Part shown: positions 1 to 7,379 of the stretch, one piece after another
Layout: each line of letters opens with the position of its first letter
Position numbering within the stretch: position 1 is the first letter of the stretch
Assembly: GCA_934446455.1 (NCBI GenBank)
Contig: CAKSEE010000049.1
Span: forward strand, 1-18,179
Source of the DNA: an uncultured Oscillospiraceae bacterium
GTDB lineage: Bacteria > Bacillota > Clostridia > Oscillospirales > Ruminococcaceae
DNA: 18,179 nucleotides
Reading direction: 5' to 3'
Made by a program: the position numbers and the translations under genes
Notes under the pieces: model-generated
Seen by the model: the letters and a program-made list of their open reading frames with translations, nothing else
Database searches by the model: none
Told to the model about the DNA's origin: nothing

Positions 1-560
1 TCCCTGTAAAGGTCCAGCGCGGACAGCCTCGTGTTCCACCGTATCCCCCTGCATTCGCCGTCGGCGGGGTCGGGGACGTTCACGTTCGTAAGCAGCCTGT
101 GCGCATTATGCGGCGAGAGGACCTCCTGCATTATCTGCTCATAATAGCTTAGCGCCGCTGTGAAATCACAGCACGGCGGCTGAGAAAACGCAACGGACCT
201 TATCCCTGCCTCAGCGCCCTCGCGCGCCGCCGCCACAGTACCCGAGTATACGATATCATGCCCCAGGTTATATCCGTTGTTGATACCCGACAGGATCAGG
301 TCGGGGCGCTCGTTCATGCCGTTTACAGCCACACTTACGCAGTCCGCGGGCGTTCCCGAAACGCTGTACGCCCTGAAGCCCTCCGAAAGAAACACGGGCT
401 TTATATGCAGGCTGCCCGAAATCGTTATCGCCCGCGACATACCGCTGCATTTTTCCTCGGGCGCATAAACCACGACCTCTCCGAATCTGCACGCTGCCTG
501 AGCCAGGGTTTTAAGTCCCCCTGCGAGAACTCCATCATCGTTTGTGACAAGTATTTTCAT
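1..560 (-). CDS. surE: 5'/3'-nucleotidase SurE, N-terminal part (cut by window edge)
   Basis: SurE is a metal-dependent nucleoside 5'/3'-monophosphate phosphatase of the cytoplasm. The visible 186 codons start at the ATG at 560 and run off the window; the family is usually about 250 residues, so roughly 65 are missing. The N-terminus has the NDDG motif (residues 7-10). All four metal-binding positions known from E. coli SurE are present at the expected places: D8, D9, S39 and N95 (in SGINNG). The stretch YSGTVAAAREG is also typical. A GGAG about 8 bases upstream supports the start. It is a separate transcription unit from the upstream operon, which ends at a terminator at 958-994. No defect is seen in the visible part. 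Confidence 0.96.
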   Translation of the reverse strand, partial: MKILVTNDDGVLAGGLKTLAQAACRFGEVVVYAPEEKCSGMSRAITISGSLHIKPVFLSEGFRAYSVSGTPADCVSVAVNGMNERPDLILSGINNGYNLGHDIVYSGTVAAAREGAEAGIRSVAFSQPPCCDFTAALSYYEQIMQEVLSPHNAHRLLTNVNVPDPADGECRGIRWNTRLSALDLYR

Positions 561-675
561 CAAAATGCTCCATAGCAGCCGAAAACCGACGACATACACC
601 GATATCCGGCGAATCAATTTCAGGGCAGCACCGCTCAAATACCATATTTTGCATTACGCACATATCTCGCCTTGA

Positions 676-704
676 TTTATATATAAATTTTTACACTAAT
701 ACAA
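676..704 (-). promoter_or_regulatory. possible proximal promoter of surE
   Basis: On the minus strand TTGTAT (699-704) is followed after 17 bases by TATAAA (676-681). The -10 matches 5 of 6 consensus positions and the -35 only 3 of 6. In such AT-rich sequence chance matches are common, so this is weak. It would give a leader of about 110 bases. Confidence 0.3.
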
Positions 705-891
705 ATATACCACTATTCATCGTTAAGTTGAACATTTTTTATAAGTTTGGCAAAACTTTTGTGCAATTTGTCTAAAAATTATCTGTTTCAATTGATACTA
801 TATCTAATTTTAATTCTACTTTTTACACAAAAATTCAGCAAAAATCAAGAAAAATCGTCGAAAATTTGAGCAGAAAATGACTTATTTTAAG

Positions 892-922
892 ATTAGAATG
901 CCACAAAAACACGCACTGTCAA
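892..922 (-). promoter_or_regulatory. possible distal promoter of surE
   Basis: On the minus strand a perfect TTGACA (917-922) is followed by TCTAAT (892-897, 5 of 6 matches) with a long 19-base spacer. It sits just downstream of the terminator that ends the preceding operon, a sensible place for the next promoter, but the spacer is suboptimal. Confidence 0.35.
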
Positions 923-957
923 TCGTCACATATCTGTCCCACATATCTTTCGGGACA

Positions 958-994
958 TAAAAAGCTCCCCCTGCGTAAAACCACAAGGAGAGCG
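958..994 (-). terminator. rho-independent terminator of the YcxB-like/uvrC/rsmD/coaD operon
   Basis: Minus-strand stem of 9 pairs, including G-U pairs (arms 986-994 and 965-973), with a 12-base loop, followed directly by a run of five T (A at 960-964 on the plus strand). It lies 26 bases past the stop of the last gene in the operon. Confidence 0.75.
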
Positions 995-1020
995 CGGTTA
1001 TATGTTTGCGTTGCTGAAAG

Positions 1021-1551
1021 TTACTTCTTGGGCGCCTGCTGGGGCTGCTGCGCCTGTGCAGGCTGCTGCGCGGGCTTCGCCTGCCGCTGGGGATTCGCCG
1101 CGCCAGCTATCGTGGAGCGCAGGCTTCTTATGTCCACAAGCTGCCCCGTGATAAGCTGCTCGAGCGTGTATAGCGTGGTATCCGCAAAGGAGTTCGCCTT
1201 TGACTTTACCGCCTGAGAGTAGCTCTGCGCCTCGCTTATCGTTTCGGCTGCGCGCTGGCGCGCCTCCTTCATCATGTCGCTTGCATTGAGGATATCCGTG
1301 CGCTGCTTCTCCGCCTTGCGCACTATCTTCTCCGCTTCCTCCTTGGCGTTTCTGATGATGGCGTTCCTGTCGTCAACAACGCGCTTGGCGCTCTTTATCT
1401 CGTCGGGGAATACCATGCGCATTCTGTCGACGATGTCTGTCATCTTTGCAACGTCCACCATGCTCTTTTTGGAGAACGGCACGGGCTGCGCGTTAAGCAG
1501 GCACTCGTCAAGCTCTGCGATAAGGTCCTCAAGCGAATATGTTCCGTCCAT
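1021..1551 (-). CDS. coiled-coil protein of the coaD-associated 'ATPase'/F0-b-like family
   Basis: A 176-residue soluble protein. The start is placed at 1551 because a strong AGGAGGA lies just upstream; an in-frame start at 1611 would overlap coaD and add only a basic stretch. Residues 1-50 contain a short conserved-looking block (around QPVPFSKKSMVDV and VFPDEI). Residues 50-135 are a long charged helix rich in A/E/K/R, probably a coiled coil, and residues 153-176 are a low-complexity Q/P/A tail. Clostridia commonly carry such a protein next to coaD, often mislabelled ATPase because the helix resembles the ATP synthase b subunit or DivIVA. No nucleotide-binding motif is present. Its function is unknown to me; a structural or scaffolding role is an inference from the coiled coil. 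It is the last gene of its operon, 16 bases after coaD. Confidence 0.8.
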   Translation of the reverse strand: MDGTYSLEDLIAELDECLLNAQPVPFSKKSMVDVAKMTDIVDRMRMVFPDEIKSAKRVVDDRNAIIRNAKEEAEKIVRKAEKQRTDILNASDMMKEARQRAAETISEAQSYSQAVKSKANSFADTTLYTLEQLITGQLVDIRSLRSTIAGAANPQRQAKPAQQPAQAQQPQQAPKK

Positions 1552-1567
1552 TTTCTTCTTCCTCCTA

Positions 1568-2110
1568 TTATGCCTTTTCCGCGGCTTTTCTCCGCTTTTC
1601 CTCCGCCTCACGCCGCTTTTCGGTGAAATCCGCCGTGAGCTTGCTCTTTATCTGTTCGTGTATCGGCGCGGGTACGTATTTTGACAGATCCCCGCCGAAC
1701 ATTGCCACCTGCTTTACCATGCTCGACGAAATGAACGTGGTGTTGAGTCCCGCAGGCAGAAACACCGTTTCCGCGCGGGGGTTAAGGTCCTTGTTCGTGT
1801 GCGCCATCTGGAACTCGTACTCAAAATCCGACGTTGCACGCAGCCCCTTTACTATAACATCAACGTCCTCGCGGCGGTTGAAGTAATCCGCAAGAAGCCC
1901 GTCGTAGCTGTCAAGCTCAACGTTTGGTATGCCCTGCGTCGCCTTGCGCAGAAGCTCCAGCCGCTCAGGGATAGTGAAGCTGTAGGTTTTAAGCGGGTTT
2001 ATAAGCACCACCACAATAACCTTATCGAACATCTTTACCGCGCGCTTTAATATGTCAAGGTGCCCGTTGGTCACGGGGTCAAAGCTGCCGGGGTATATCG
2101 CCGTTTTCAT
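1568..2110 (-). CDS. coaD: pantetheine-phosphate adenylyltransferase (PPAT)
   Basis: CoaD transfers AMP from ATP to 4'-phosphopantetheine, the penultimate step of coenzyme A synthesis, in the cytoplasm. The 180 residues begin with the family signature YPGSFDPVTNGH, which contains the nucleotidyltransferase T-x-G-H motif (T14 to H17). Further signatures are NPLK (K41), KGLRATSDFEYE (R91) and the C-terminal ISSSMVK (127-133) that binds ATP phosphates. The family is usually about 160 residues; here an extra charged tail of about 20 residues (after 160, rich in E/K/R) is added. The start codon overlaps the stop of rsmD by 4 bases (ATGA), indicating translational coupling. Confidence 0.97.
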   Translation of the reverse strand: MKTAIYPGSFDPVTNGHLDILKRAVKMFDKVIVVVLINPLKTYSFTIPERLELLRKATQGIPNVELDSYDGLLADYFNRREDVDVIVKGLRATSDFEYEFQMAHTNKDLNPRAETVFLPAGLNTTFISSSMVKQVAMFGGDLSKYVPAPIHEQIKSKLTADFTEKRREAEEKRRKAAEKA

Positions 2111-2682
2111 GTAGCGCCCTCCTCTTCCCCGCCGTCCTCGTCCTGCGCGGGGCGGTAAATGCTAACCGACGTGCGCGAGTGCCTCAGCACTCTCACTATC
2201 TCAAAGCGCCCCGCCCTGTGCGGCAGAACGCACTCCTTTTCATGCTCGCATATTATCACGCCGTTCTCGCTCATAAGCTCTGTAAGCCGCGGCAGCGCCT
2301 TTTGTATAAGCCTTAGTCCGTAGGGCGGGTCAAGCAGCGCTATGTCGAACGCAGCCCGCGTGCTTTTTAAGAACGCCGTAAACGGCATTGCGCACACCCG
2401 CGCGTTCTCCTCAAGCCCCGTGGACTTAAGGTTCTGCCGCACCGCCTTCAGCGACACCGCAGCCGCGTCCACAAAATAGCACTCCCTCGCCCCGCGCGAA
2501 AGCGCCTCTATGCCAAGCTGCCCGCTGCCCGCAAAAAGGTCGAGCACCACGCTGCCCTCCGTTTCAAACTGTATGGCGCTGAATATCGCTTCCTTCACCG
2601 CGTCCGTGGTGGGACGCACAACGTCCGTTCCCTCCACGGTGACGAGCCGCTTGCCGCGCGCCGTTCCCGTAATCACTCTCAT
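2107..2682 (-). CDS. rsmD: 16S rRNA (guanine(966)-N2)-methyltransferase RsmD
   Basis: RsmD methylates G966 of 16S rRNA using S-adenosylmethionine. The 191 residues show the N-terminal RVITGTARGKRL and RPTTDAVKEAIFS blocks, the SAM-binding loop VLDLFAGSGQLG (46-57) and the catalytic DPPY motif (118-121), all typical of the family, and the length is normal. The last dozen residues are acidic (DEDGGEEEGA). An AAGGAG lies about 11 bases before the ATG. It sits between uvrC (23 bases upstream) and coaD (4-base overlap); the rsmD-coaD pair is a widespread Gram-positive arrangement. Confidence 0.96.
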   Translation of the reverse strand: MRVITGTARGKRLVTVEGTDVVRPTTDAVKEAIFSAIQFETEGSVVLDLFAGSGQLGIEALSRGARECYFVDAAAVSLKAVRQNLKSTGLEENARVCAMPFTAFLKSTRAAFDIALLDPPYGLRLIQKALPRLTELMSENGVIICEHEKECVLPHRAGRFEIVRVLRHSRTSVSIYRPAQDEDGGEEEGAT

Positions 2683-2705
2683 CTATGTCAATGCTCCTTA
2701 AATGT

Positions 2706-4526
2706 TCAGAAATGCTCCTGTATAAACTCGTAAAGCTCCTGCGCTTTCTGCGGGCTTACCTTAGCCGCTTTTTGCAGCTCATCAACGCCCGCCTGCTTCA
2801 TGCCCTGCTTTGTCCTGAACTCCTTTAACAGAGCCTGCGCCTTTTTCTCGCCTATGCCGCTTATCTGCGTAAGCTCCAGCGAGTAGGTTTTCTGCTTGTG
2901 CTTTACGCGCTGGTAGGTTATTGAATACCGGTGCACCTCGTCCTGTATGTTTGTAAGCAGGCTGAAAAGCGCGCGGTTCGCGTTTATCTGTATCTCGCCG
3001 CCCTCTTTGGCTATGGCGCGGGTGCGATGCTTGCTGTCCTTTACAAGCCCGAAAAGCGGCACGTCTATGCCAAGCTGCGCAAACACCTCGGATACCGCGG
3101 AGATGTGTCCCTTTCCGCCGTCGAGCAGGATAAGGTCTGGCAGCGGCGCGAAGTTCTCGTCGCCGTCGAGATAGCGCTGCATACGGCGGCGAAGCACCTC
3201 CTGCATACACGCGTAGTCGTTCTGCCCCACAACGTCCTTTATCGCGAACCTGCGGTAGCCCGCCCTGAACGGCCTGCCGCTGCGGTATACTATCATGCCG
3301 CCCACTCGTCCGTCCTCGCCGAAGTTTGAGATATCGTAGCTTTCGATGATGTCGGGTATCTTTTCAAGCCCGAGCAGCGTTTTAAGGTCCTCAAGCGCGT
3401 TTATTTCCTTTGCGGTGCGCCCCGTCCTGAGCGCGAGATACTCGCCTGCGTTTGTTTTTGCAAGCGTTACCTGCGCCATGCCGCCGCCCCTGTGCGGCAC
3501 GGTGAATTTCACCGCGTGCCCCGCCTTGTCGCGCAGAAGCTCGGATATAAGCTCCTCGTCCTCAAACTCCTCGTCCACGAATATCTCCTTGGGGATATCC
3601 TCCCGCGCGCTGTAATAGCTAAGCAGAAAATCCCTGCGCATTTCCGCGGGCGCGTACTCGTCGCCGATAAAGAAGTTCTCCTTATCCACCAGCCGCCCGC
3701 CGCGGTATTTGACTACCGCAAAGCTCGCCATGCCCACGCTCTGCGCGCCGCCAACTATGTCGTAGTCCTGCTTGTAGTCGAGTATCTGCTGACCCGTCTG
3801 CAGGCGCGTTATCGCCGCTATCCTGTCGCGCAGCTTCGCCGCCTTTTCAAACTCGAGAGCCTCCGCGGCTGCCTCCATTTCGGCTGTAAGGCGCTCTACC
3901 GCGGGCTTGCTGCCGCTGCGAAGATACGCTACCGCCTCGTCCACGGTCTTTTTGTACTCCTCCGAGGAAATCTTCCCCCTGCAAAGCCCCATGCAGCGCT
4001 GTATGTGACAGTTAAGGCACGGGCGCTCCTTGCCGAAAGCCGAAGGAAAGCTCTTATTGCACGAGGGCAGCATAAAAATGCTGTTGACCTCCTCCACCGC
4101 CTGCTTTACCGTGTAGCCGCTGGTGTAGGGGCCTATATAATCGGCGTTGGGGTCGTTGGTGTTGAGCGCGTAGGTTATGCGAGGATACGGCCCGCGCGTT
4201 ATCCTGATGTAGTTGTAGCCCTTGTCGTCCTTGAGAAGTATGTTGTACTTGGGCTGGTGCAGCTTTATAAGCGAGCATTCAAGCACGAGCGCGTCAAGCT
4301 CGGTCTTGGTGCAGATGAAATCGAAGTCGTATATCGTGTCGATAAGCTTAAGGGTCTTGGCGTTGTGCTGCGGGTTTGAGTGAAAGTACGATGTAACGCG
4401 GTTTTTTAGCGCCTTGGCCTTGCCGACATAGATTATAAGCCCCGTGGAGTCCTTCATCAGGTATACCCCGGGCGACAGCGGAAGCCTGTTCGCCTTGTCC
4501 CGCAGGAACGGCATTCGTTCGTTCAT
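2706..4526 (-). CDS. uvrC: UvrABC excinuclease subunit C
   Basis: UvrC makes the two incisions around bulky DNA lesions in nucleotide excision repair after UvrA/UvrB damage recognition. Domains in the 606 residues: an N-terminal GIY-YIG nuclease domain for the 3' cut (about 16-95, with GVYL at 20-23, YVGKA at 33-37 and metal-binding E83); a cysteine cluster (C156, C170, C173, C178, C182) of the kind found in UvrC; a UVR domain that contacts UvrB (about 207-242); an RNase H-like domain for the 5' cut with catalytic D398, D469 and H532; and C-terminal helix-hairpin-helix repeats (about 553-600). All catalytic positions are intact. A GGGGGGTGAG precedes the ATG, itself directly preceded by a perfect palindrome. 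Confidence 0.97.
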   Translation of the reverse strand: MNERMPFLRDKANRLPLSPGVYLMKDSTGLIIYVGKAKALKNRVTSYFHSNPQHNAKTLKLIDTIYDFDFICTKTELDALVLECSLIKLHQPKYNILLKDDKGYNYIRITRGPYPRITYALNTNDPNADYIGPYTSGYTVKQAVEEVNSIFMLPSCNKSFPSAFGKERPCLNCHIQRCMGLCRGKISSEEYKKTVDEAVAYLRSGSKPAVERLTAEMEAAAEALEFEKAAKLRDRIAAITRLQTGQQILDYKQDYDIVGGAQSVGMASFAVVKYRGGRLVDKENFFIGDEYAPAEMRRDFLLSYYSAREDIPKEIFVDEEFEDEELISELLRDKAGHAVKFTVPHRGGGMAQVTLAKTNAGEYLALRTGRTAKEINALEDLKTLLGLEKIPDIIESYDISNFGEDGRVGGMIVYRSGRPFRAGYRRFAIKDVVGQNDYACMQEVLRRRMQRYLDGDENFAPLPDLILLDGGKGHISAVSEVFAQLGIDVPLFGLVKDSKHRTRAIAKEGGEIQINANRALFSLLTNIQDEVHRYSITYQRVKHKQKTYSLELTQISGIGEKKAQALLKEFRTKQGMKQAGVDELQKAAKVSPQKAQELYEFIQEHF

Positions 4527-4539
4527 TCGCTCACCCCCC

Positions 4540-4557
4540 GAACGCCGCGCGGCGTTC
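4540..4557. repeat. perfect 18-bp palindrome between the YcxB-like gene and uvrC
   Basis: GAACGCCGC followed by its exact complement GCGGCGTTC. It overlaps the TGA stop of the upstream gene and ends where the uvrC Shine-Dalgarno (GGGGGGTGAG) begins on the minus strand. No T run follows on that strand, so it is not a standard terminator; an RNA hairpin that affects mRNA stability or uvrC translation is the likelier reading. Confidence 0.6.
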
Positions 4558-5269
4558 AGCCCTTTTTCGTCTTTATCTTAAAGCGCTTTCCGCAGCCTCT
4601 CGCAAGCGCGTCGCGCAGCTGCATGGGCGTACCGCACAGAAACTGCGTTTTGTCGCATATCACCGTTTCCTGCGCGCGCCTGTCCTCGTCCACGGGGAAG
4701 ATATAGAAGCTGTGCGTGCATTCCACCGCCTGCTGTATCCTGCCGTAGGGGACTTCTATGCGCTGCGTCTCGCCGTCAACGCGCACCGTGGAGCGCCTTG
4801 CCGTGGCGTCGCCGTTTTCGTCGCGCTCCTGCACACTTTCGGGCGCGCGGGTTATGTTAAGTATCATGCCGCTCCCGGTAAACTCCGCGTTTATCACCTT
4901 GCCGTAATACTCCTCAAGCCCGTCCGCCTGTTTGTTAAAGTAGAACACCCGCATATTATGCGGCAAAGTCGCCAGTATAAGGAATATCACGCCGAATATC
5001 GCGGTAAGGTCCCACCGCGCGCACCATATCGCAGAGCACATAAGCAGGAAGAAGAACGCCGCGCCGTAATAGCACGCCGTCTGAAGCGGCTTTACGCGCA
5101 GGATATAAAGGAAGTCCGAATACGAGCGAATGCGCGCCATGGTGCATTCGGTTTCGCACACCAGCCTGCCGCCGTCCTCGCGGCTGTCGCTGTTCATCTC
5201 GTGCAGCAGCTGCGTAAGCCTCGCCTCGGTGGATTGTAGTATCTCTTTTTTTCTCTGCTTGAACGACAT
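4556..5269 (-). CDS. two-helix membrane protein, YcxB-like
   Basis: A 237-residue protein. The start at 5269 has an AAAGGAG at proper distance and lies about 30 bases after the predicted transcription start; the longer reading from 5335 would begin inside the promoter and is rejected. Residues 1-60 are hydrophilic, two adjacent membrane helices lie at about 64-84 and 88-103, and a C-terminal soluble domain of about 130 residues follows. That domain has the pattern of the YcxB-like family (beta strands around RIEVPYGRI, a YIF strand, then CDKTQFLCG), but I place it there by general resemblance only. Its role is unknown. It is the first gene of the operon that continues into uvrC, rsmD and coaD, which does not reveal its function. 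Confidence 0.75.
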   Translation of the reverse strand: MSFKQRKKEILQSTEARLTQLLHEMNSDSREDGGRLVCETECTMARIRSYSDFLYILRVKPLQTACYYGAAFFFLLMCSAIWCARWDLTAIFGVIFLILATLPHNMRVFYFNKQADGLEEYYGKVINAEFTGSGMILNITRAPESVQERDENGDATARRSTVRVDGETQRIEVPYGRIQQAVECTHSFYIFPVDEDRRAQETVICDKTQFLCGTPMQLRDALARGCGKRFKIKTKKG

Positions 5270-5306
5270 AGTATCTCCTTTGTGCGTGTAAAAAGGTCCT
5301 CTTTCT

Positions 5307-5335
5307 ATTATAGCACCGTTTTCTCCAAAAATCAA
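5307..5335 (-). promoter_or_regulatory. sigma-A type promoter of the YcxB-like/uvrC operon
   Basis: On the minus strand TTGATT (5330-5335), a 17-base spacer and a perfect TATAAT (5307-5312). Predicted start of transcription is near 5300, leaving a leader of about 30 bases with the ribosome site. It appears to be the only promoter for the five genes down to 1021. Confidence 0.75.
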
Positions 5336-5385
5336 CCACGGCGGGATATTATCACAAAAAAATCAGCCGTAAAATTCGCGGCAGG

Positions 5386-5420
5386 GGGCGCGTTTGGCAT
5401 TTTAGCTAAAAATTGCGCCC
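5386..5420. repeat. nested dyad between two divergent promoters
   Basis: GGGCGC (5386-5391) and GCGCCC (5415-5420) form an outer inverted repeat around a perfect 12-bp palindrome TTTTAGCTAAAA (5400-5411). It is centred between the leftward promoter at 5307-5335 and the rightward promoter at 5500-5528, the position of a shared operator, but it could be coincidental. Confidence 0.35.
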
Positions 5421-5457
5421 GCTATCCCGTCGGGGATATTTATTTTGCGGATAAAAG

Positions 5458-5486
5458 GTTACAAAAACGTCCTCAAAAGTTACAAA
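5458..5486 (+). promoter_or_regulatory. direct repeats GTTACAAA upstream of the pseudokinase promoter
   Basis: Two exact copies of GTTACAAA at 5458-5465 and 5479-5486, spaced 21 bases start to start (about two helical turns), ending 13 bases before the -35 at 5500. Same-face direct repeats in this position are typical of activator or response-regulator sites. The regulator is not identifiable from the window. Confidence 0.4.
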
Positions 5487-5499
5487 GGGCGCAAAACGG

Positions 5500-5528
5500 T
5501 TGACTTTTCAGGCAATTTGCTGTATAGT
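5500..5528 (+). promoter_or_regulatory. sigma-A type promoter of the pseudokinase-pheA-ispDF operon
   Basis: TTGACT (5500-5505), 17-base spacer, TATAGT (5523-5528). Transcription should start near 5535, giving a leader of about 100 bases with GC-rich inverted repeats around 5575-5597 before the gene at 5635. Confidence 0.75.
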
Positions 5529-5634
5529 AATAAAGTAGATTTATCTTGATTTTTACAAAAGTCTGTTTATTAAGAGCGCCGCATACGGGCGCGCCCTTAT
5601 CGGACTGCATTCACAGAAAGGTGTACGACCTCTT

Positions 5635-7377
5635 ATGATAAAAGAAACCTCGCTTTGTATGGGCTGCATGAACGACAAGACATACGACGGGCCGTGCAAG
5701 CTGTGCGGCTACAGCGACGATACCCCCTGCATTCCCGCATACCTGCCGCCGAAAACCTTTCTCGCGGAAAGGTACATCATCGGCAAGCTGTTAAGCTATA
5801 ACGGAGAGGGCGCGGTGTACATCGGATTCGATACCGCAACCGGAACGAAGGTCACCGTAAAGGAGTTTATGCCCGACACGCTCTGCTCGCGCAGGAAGGG
5901 CGAAACGGAAATTACCGTAAACCCCGGTATGATGCCGCTCTACAAGACCTATCTCTCAGAGTTCGCAGACCTCAACCACTCGCTGATGAAGTCGCGCGGC
6001 ATGGCGCATATACAGACCGTGCTCGACATATTCACCGAAAACGGAACGTGCTACACGGTGTTCGAGTACATCAACGGCATTTCGCTCAAGACCTACCTTG
6101 CAAACTCGGGCAGGGAGCTTTCGTGGGAGCAGGTAAAGGAGCTTTTCCCGCCGATTCTCACAACGCTCAGCCTTGTGCATTCCGCAGGGATAATTCACCG
6201 CGGCATCTCCCCCTCAACGATATTCGTTACTGATAAGATGGAGCTTAAGCTCGCGGGCTTTGCGATAAGCGCCGCGCGCACCACCAACACCGAGATTGCC
6301 TGCGAGATGTTCACGGGGTACGCCGCGCCCGAGCAGTACATTCCGAACGAAGCGAACGGCACATGGACGGACGTTTACGGCATTTCCGCCGTACTTTACC
6401 GCGTGCTCACCGCAACCACCCCGCAGGAGGCGATTGCGCGCACGCCCGGCAGTATGCCCGAGCCGATGATGATAGACAGGGACGTCCCCGCGAACGTGTC
6501 TAAGGTAATAATGCAGGGTATGCGCCTGTCCACCGACAGCCGCATAAAAACCATAACCGAGTTTGTGGACCTGCTGTTCGCCTCCCCCGCAAGGCAGGGC
6601 GCAGAAAGCGGCAAGCCCATGACAAAGCAGCAGGAGCGCCGCCTTAAAAAGCAGAAAAAGGAGCGCGCAAAGACTATCGCCGTGCTCTGCGGCGCGGGCG
6701 TTATACTGATAGCGTTCGCCGTGGTATTTGCAATGACGCTCGGCGGCGCCTTCGCGCCCAAGCCCATGACATCTTCAGAGCCGCCCGTGCAGACCGAGGA
6801 AAGCTCCGCACCCGCAACGACTCCGCCCGTTACGTCCACGACCGCAGCGGAATCCGAGCCCGAGGCGTCCAACGACGCAAACATCGTAATGCCCGATTTC
6901 ACCAACCGCCGCTACGACTCTATTCTCTCCCGCTACGAGGGAATGTTCACCTTTAAGCCCACCTACGACTACTCCGACGAATATCTCGCGGATTTTGTTT
7001 ACGACCAGTCGATAGAGGCGGGCACGATGGTATCCGAGGGTACGCAGATAGAGGTTAAGGTAAGCAAGGGCAGAAGCCTTGTGCCGCTGCCCGAGTACAA
7101 GGATACCGCGCTCGACAAGTACATCGCCGAGCTTGACAAGCAGAACATAAAATACTCCGTAAAGCCCGAAAAGACAAACGACGCGCCCGACGGCTACGTT
7201 GCGCGGTGCAGCAAGGAAGTGGGCGACCTTGTAAACGTAAAGGACGGCGAAACGATAACGGTATTCGTAGCGCAGAATTTCACCGAGGAAGCGCCCGAGC
7301 CTGATACCGCAGAAAGCGGGGAAACGGAAATTTCCGCAGGCATACCGATAAACCCCGATGAAACCGTGGAGGACTGA
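5635..7377 (+). CDS. zinc-ribbon, kinase-fold (probable pseudokinase), PASTA-domain membrane protein
   Basis: A 580-residue membrane protein. N-terminal cysteine pairs C8/C11 and C21/C24 form a probable zinc ribbon. Residues 47-315 have the bacterial Ser/Thr kinase fold: VTVKEFMP with the ATP lysine K76, and APE at 231-233. The catalytic loop, normally HRD...N, reads H188-R-G-I-S-P-S-T195, so the catalytic Asp is Gly and the Asn is Thr; the DFG motif reads GFA (208-210). Both catalytic aspartates are therefore absent, and the glycine loop (around SYNGEGA) is degenerate. A basic stretch (330-346) precedes one membrane helix (347-369), a T/P/E-rich linker, and two extracellular PASTA domains (about 417-479 and 482-548). 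PASTA domains in related kinases bind peptidoglycan fragments or lipid II. I infer a signalling scaffold or receptor without phosphotransfer. The stop is 2 bases before pheA. Confidence 0.88.
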   Translation: MIKETSLCMGCMNDKTYDGPCKLCGYSDDTPCIPAYLPPKTFLAERYIIGKLLSYNGEGAVYIGFDTATGTKVTVKEFMPDTLCSRRKGETEITVNPGMMPLYKTYLSEFADLNHSLMKSRGMAHIQTVLDIFTENGTCYTVFEYINGISLKTYLANSGRELSWEQVKELFPPILTTLSLVHSAGIIHRGISPSTIFVTDKMELKLAGFAISAARTTNTEIACEMFTGYAAPEQYIPNEANGTWTDVYGISAVLYRVLTATTPQEAIARTPGSMPEPMMIDRDVPANVSKVIMQGMRLSTDSRIKTITEFVDLLFASPARQGAESGKPMTKQQERRLKKQKKERAKTIAVLCGAGVILIAFAVVFAMTLGGAFAPKPMTSSEPPVQTEESSAPATTPPVTSTTAAESEPEASNDANIVMPDFTNRRYDSILSRYEGMFTFKPTYDYSDEYLADFVYDQSIEAGTMVSEGTQIEVKVSKGRSLVPLPEYKDTALDKYIAELDKQNIKYSVKPEKTNDAPDGYVARCSKEVGDLVNVKDGETITVFVAQNFTEEAPEPDTAESGETEISAGIPINPDETVED

Positions 7378-7379
7378 GC

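Larger units (their letters stand above)
561..957. other. AT-rich intergenic gap upstream of surE
   Basis: About 400 bases without a convincing gene. Composition is much more AT-rich than the surrounding genes, especially 660-900. It contains two possible minus-strand promoters for surE (listed separately) and no obvious riboswitch, tRNA or conserved hairpin that I can recognise by eye. If the upstream promoter is used, surE would have a leader of over 300 bases. Confidence 0.6.

Noticed and set aside
1552..1611. Extension of the coiled-coil protein start into coaD
   Set aside because: The extra 20 residues are only basic, overlap the coaD end, and the strong AGGAGGA points to 1551.
3492..4379. 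Long plus-strand open frame opposite uvrC (295 codons)
   Set aside because: Antisense shadow of a fully conserved uvrC; no ribosome site, and the composition mirrors the GC-rich codon use of the real gene.
5270..5335. Upstream in-frame start for the YcxB-like protein at 5335
   Set aside because: The -10 and -35 boxes lie within this stretch, and a better ribosome site precedes the ATG at 5269.
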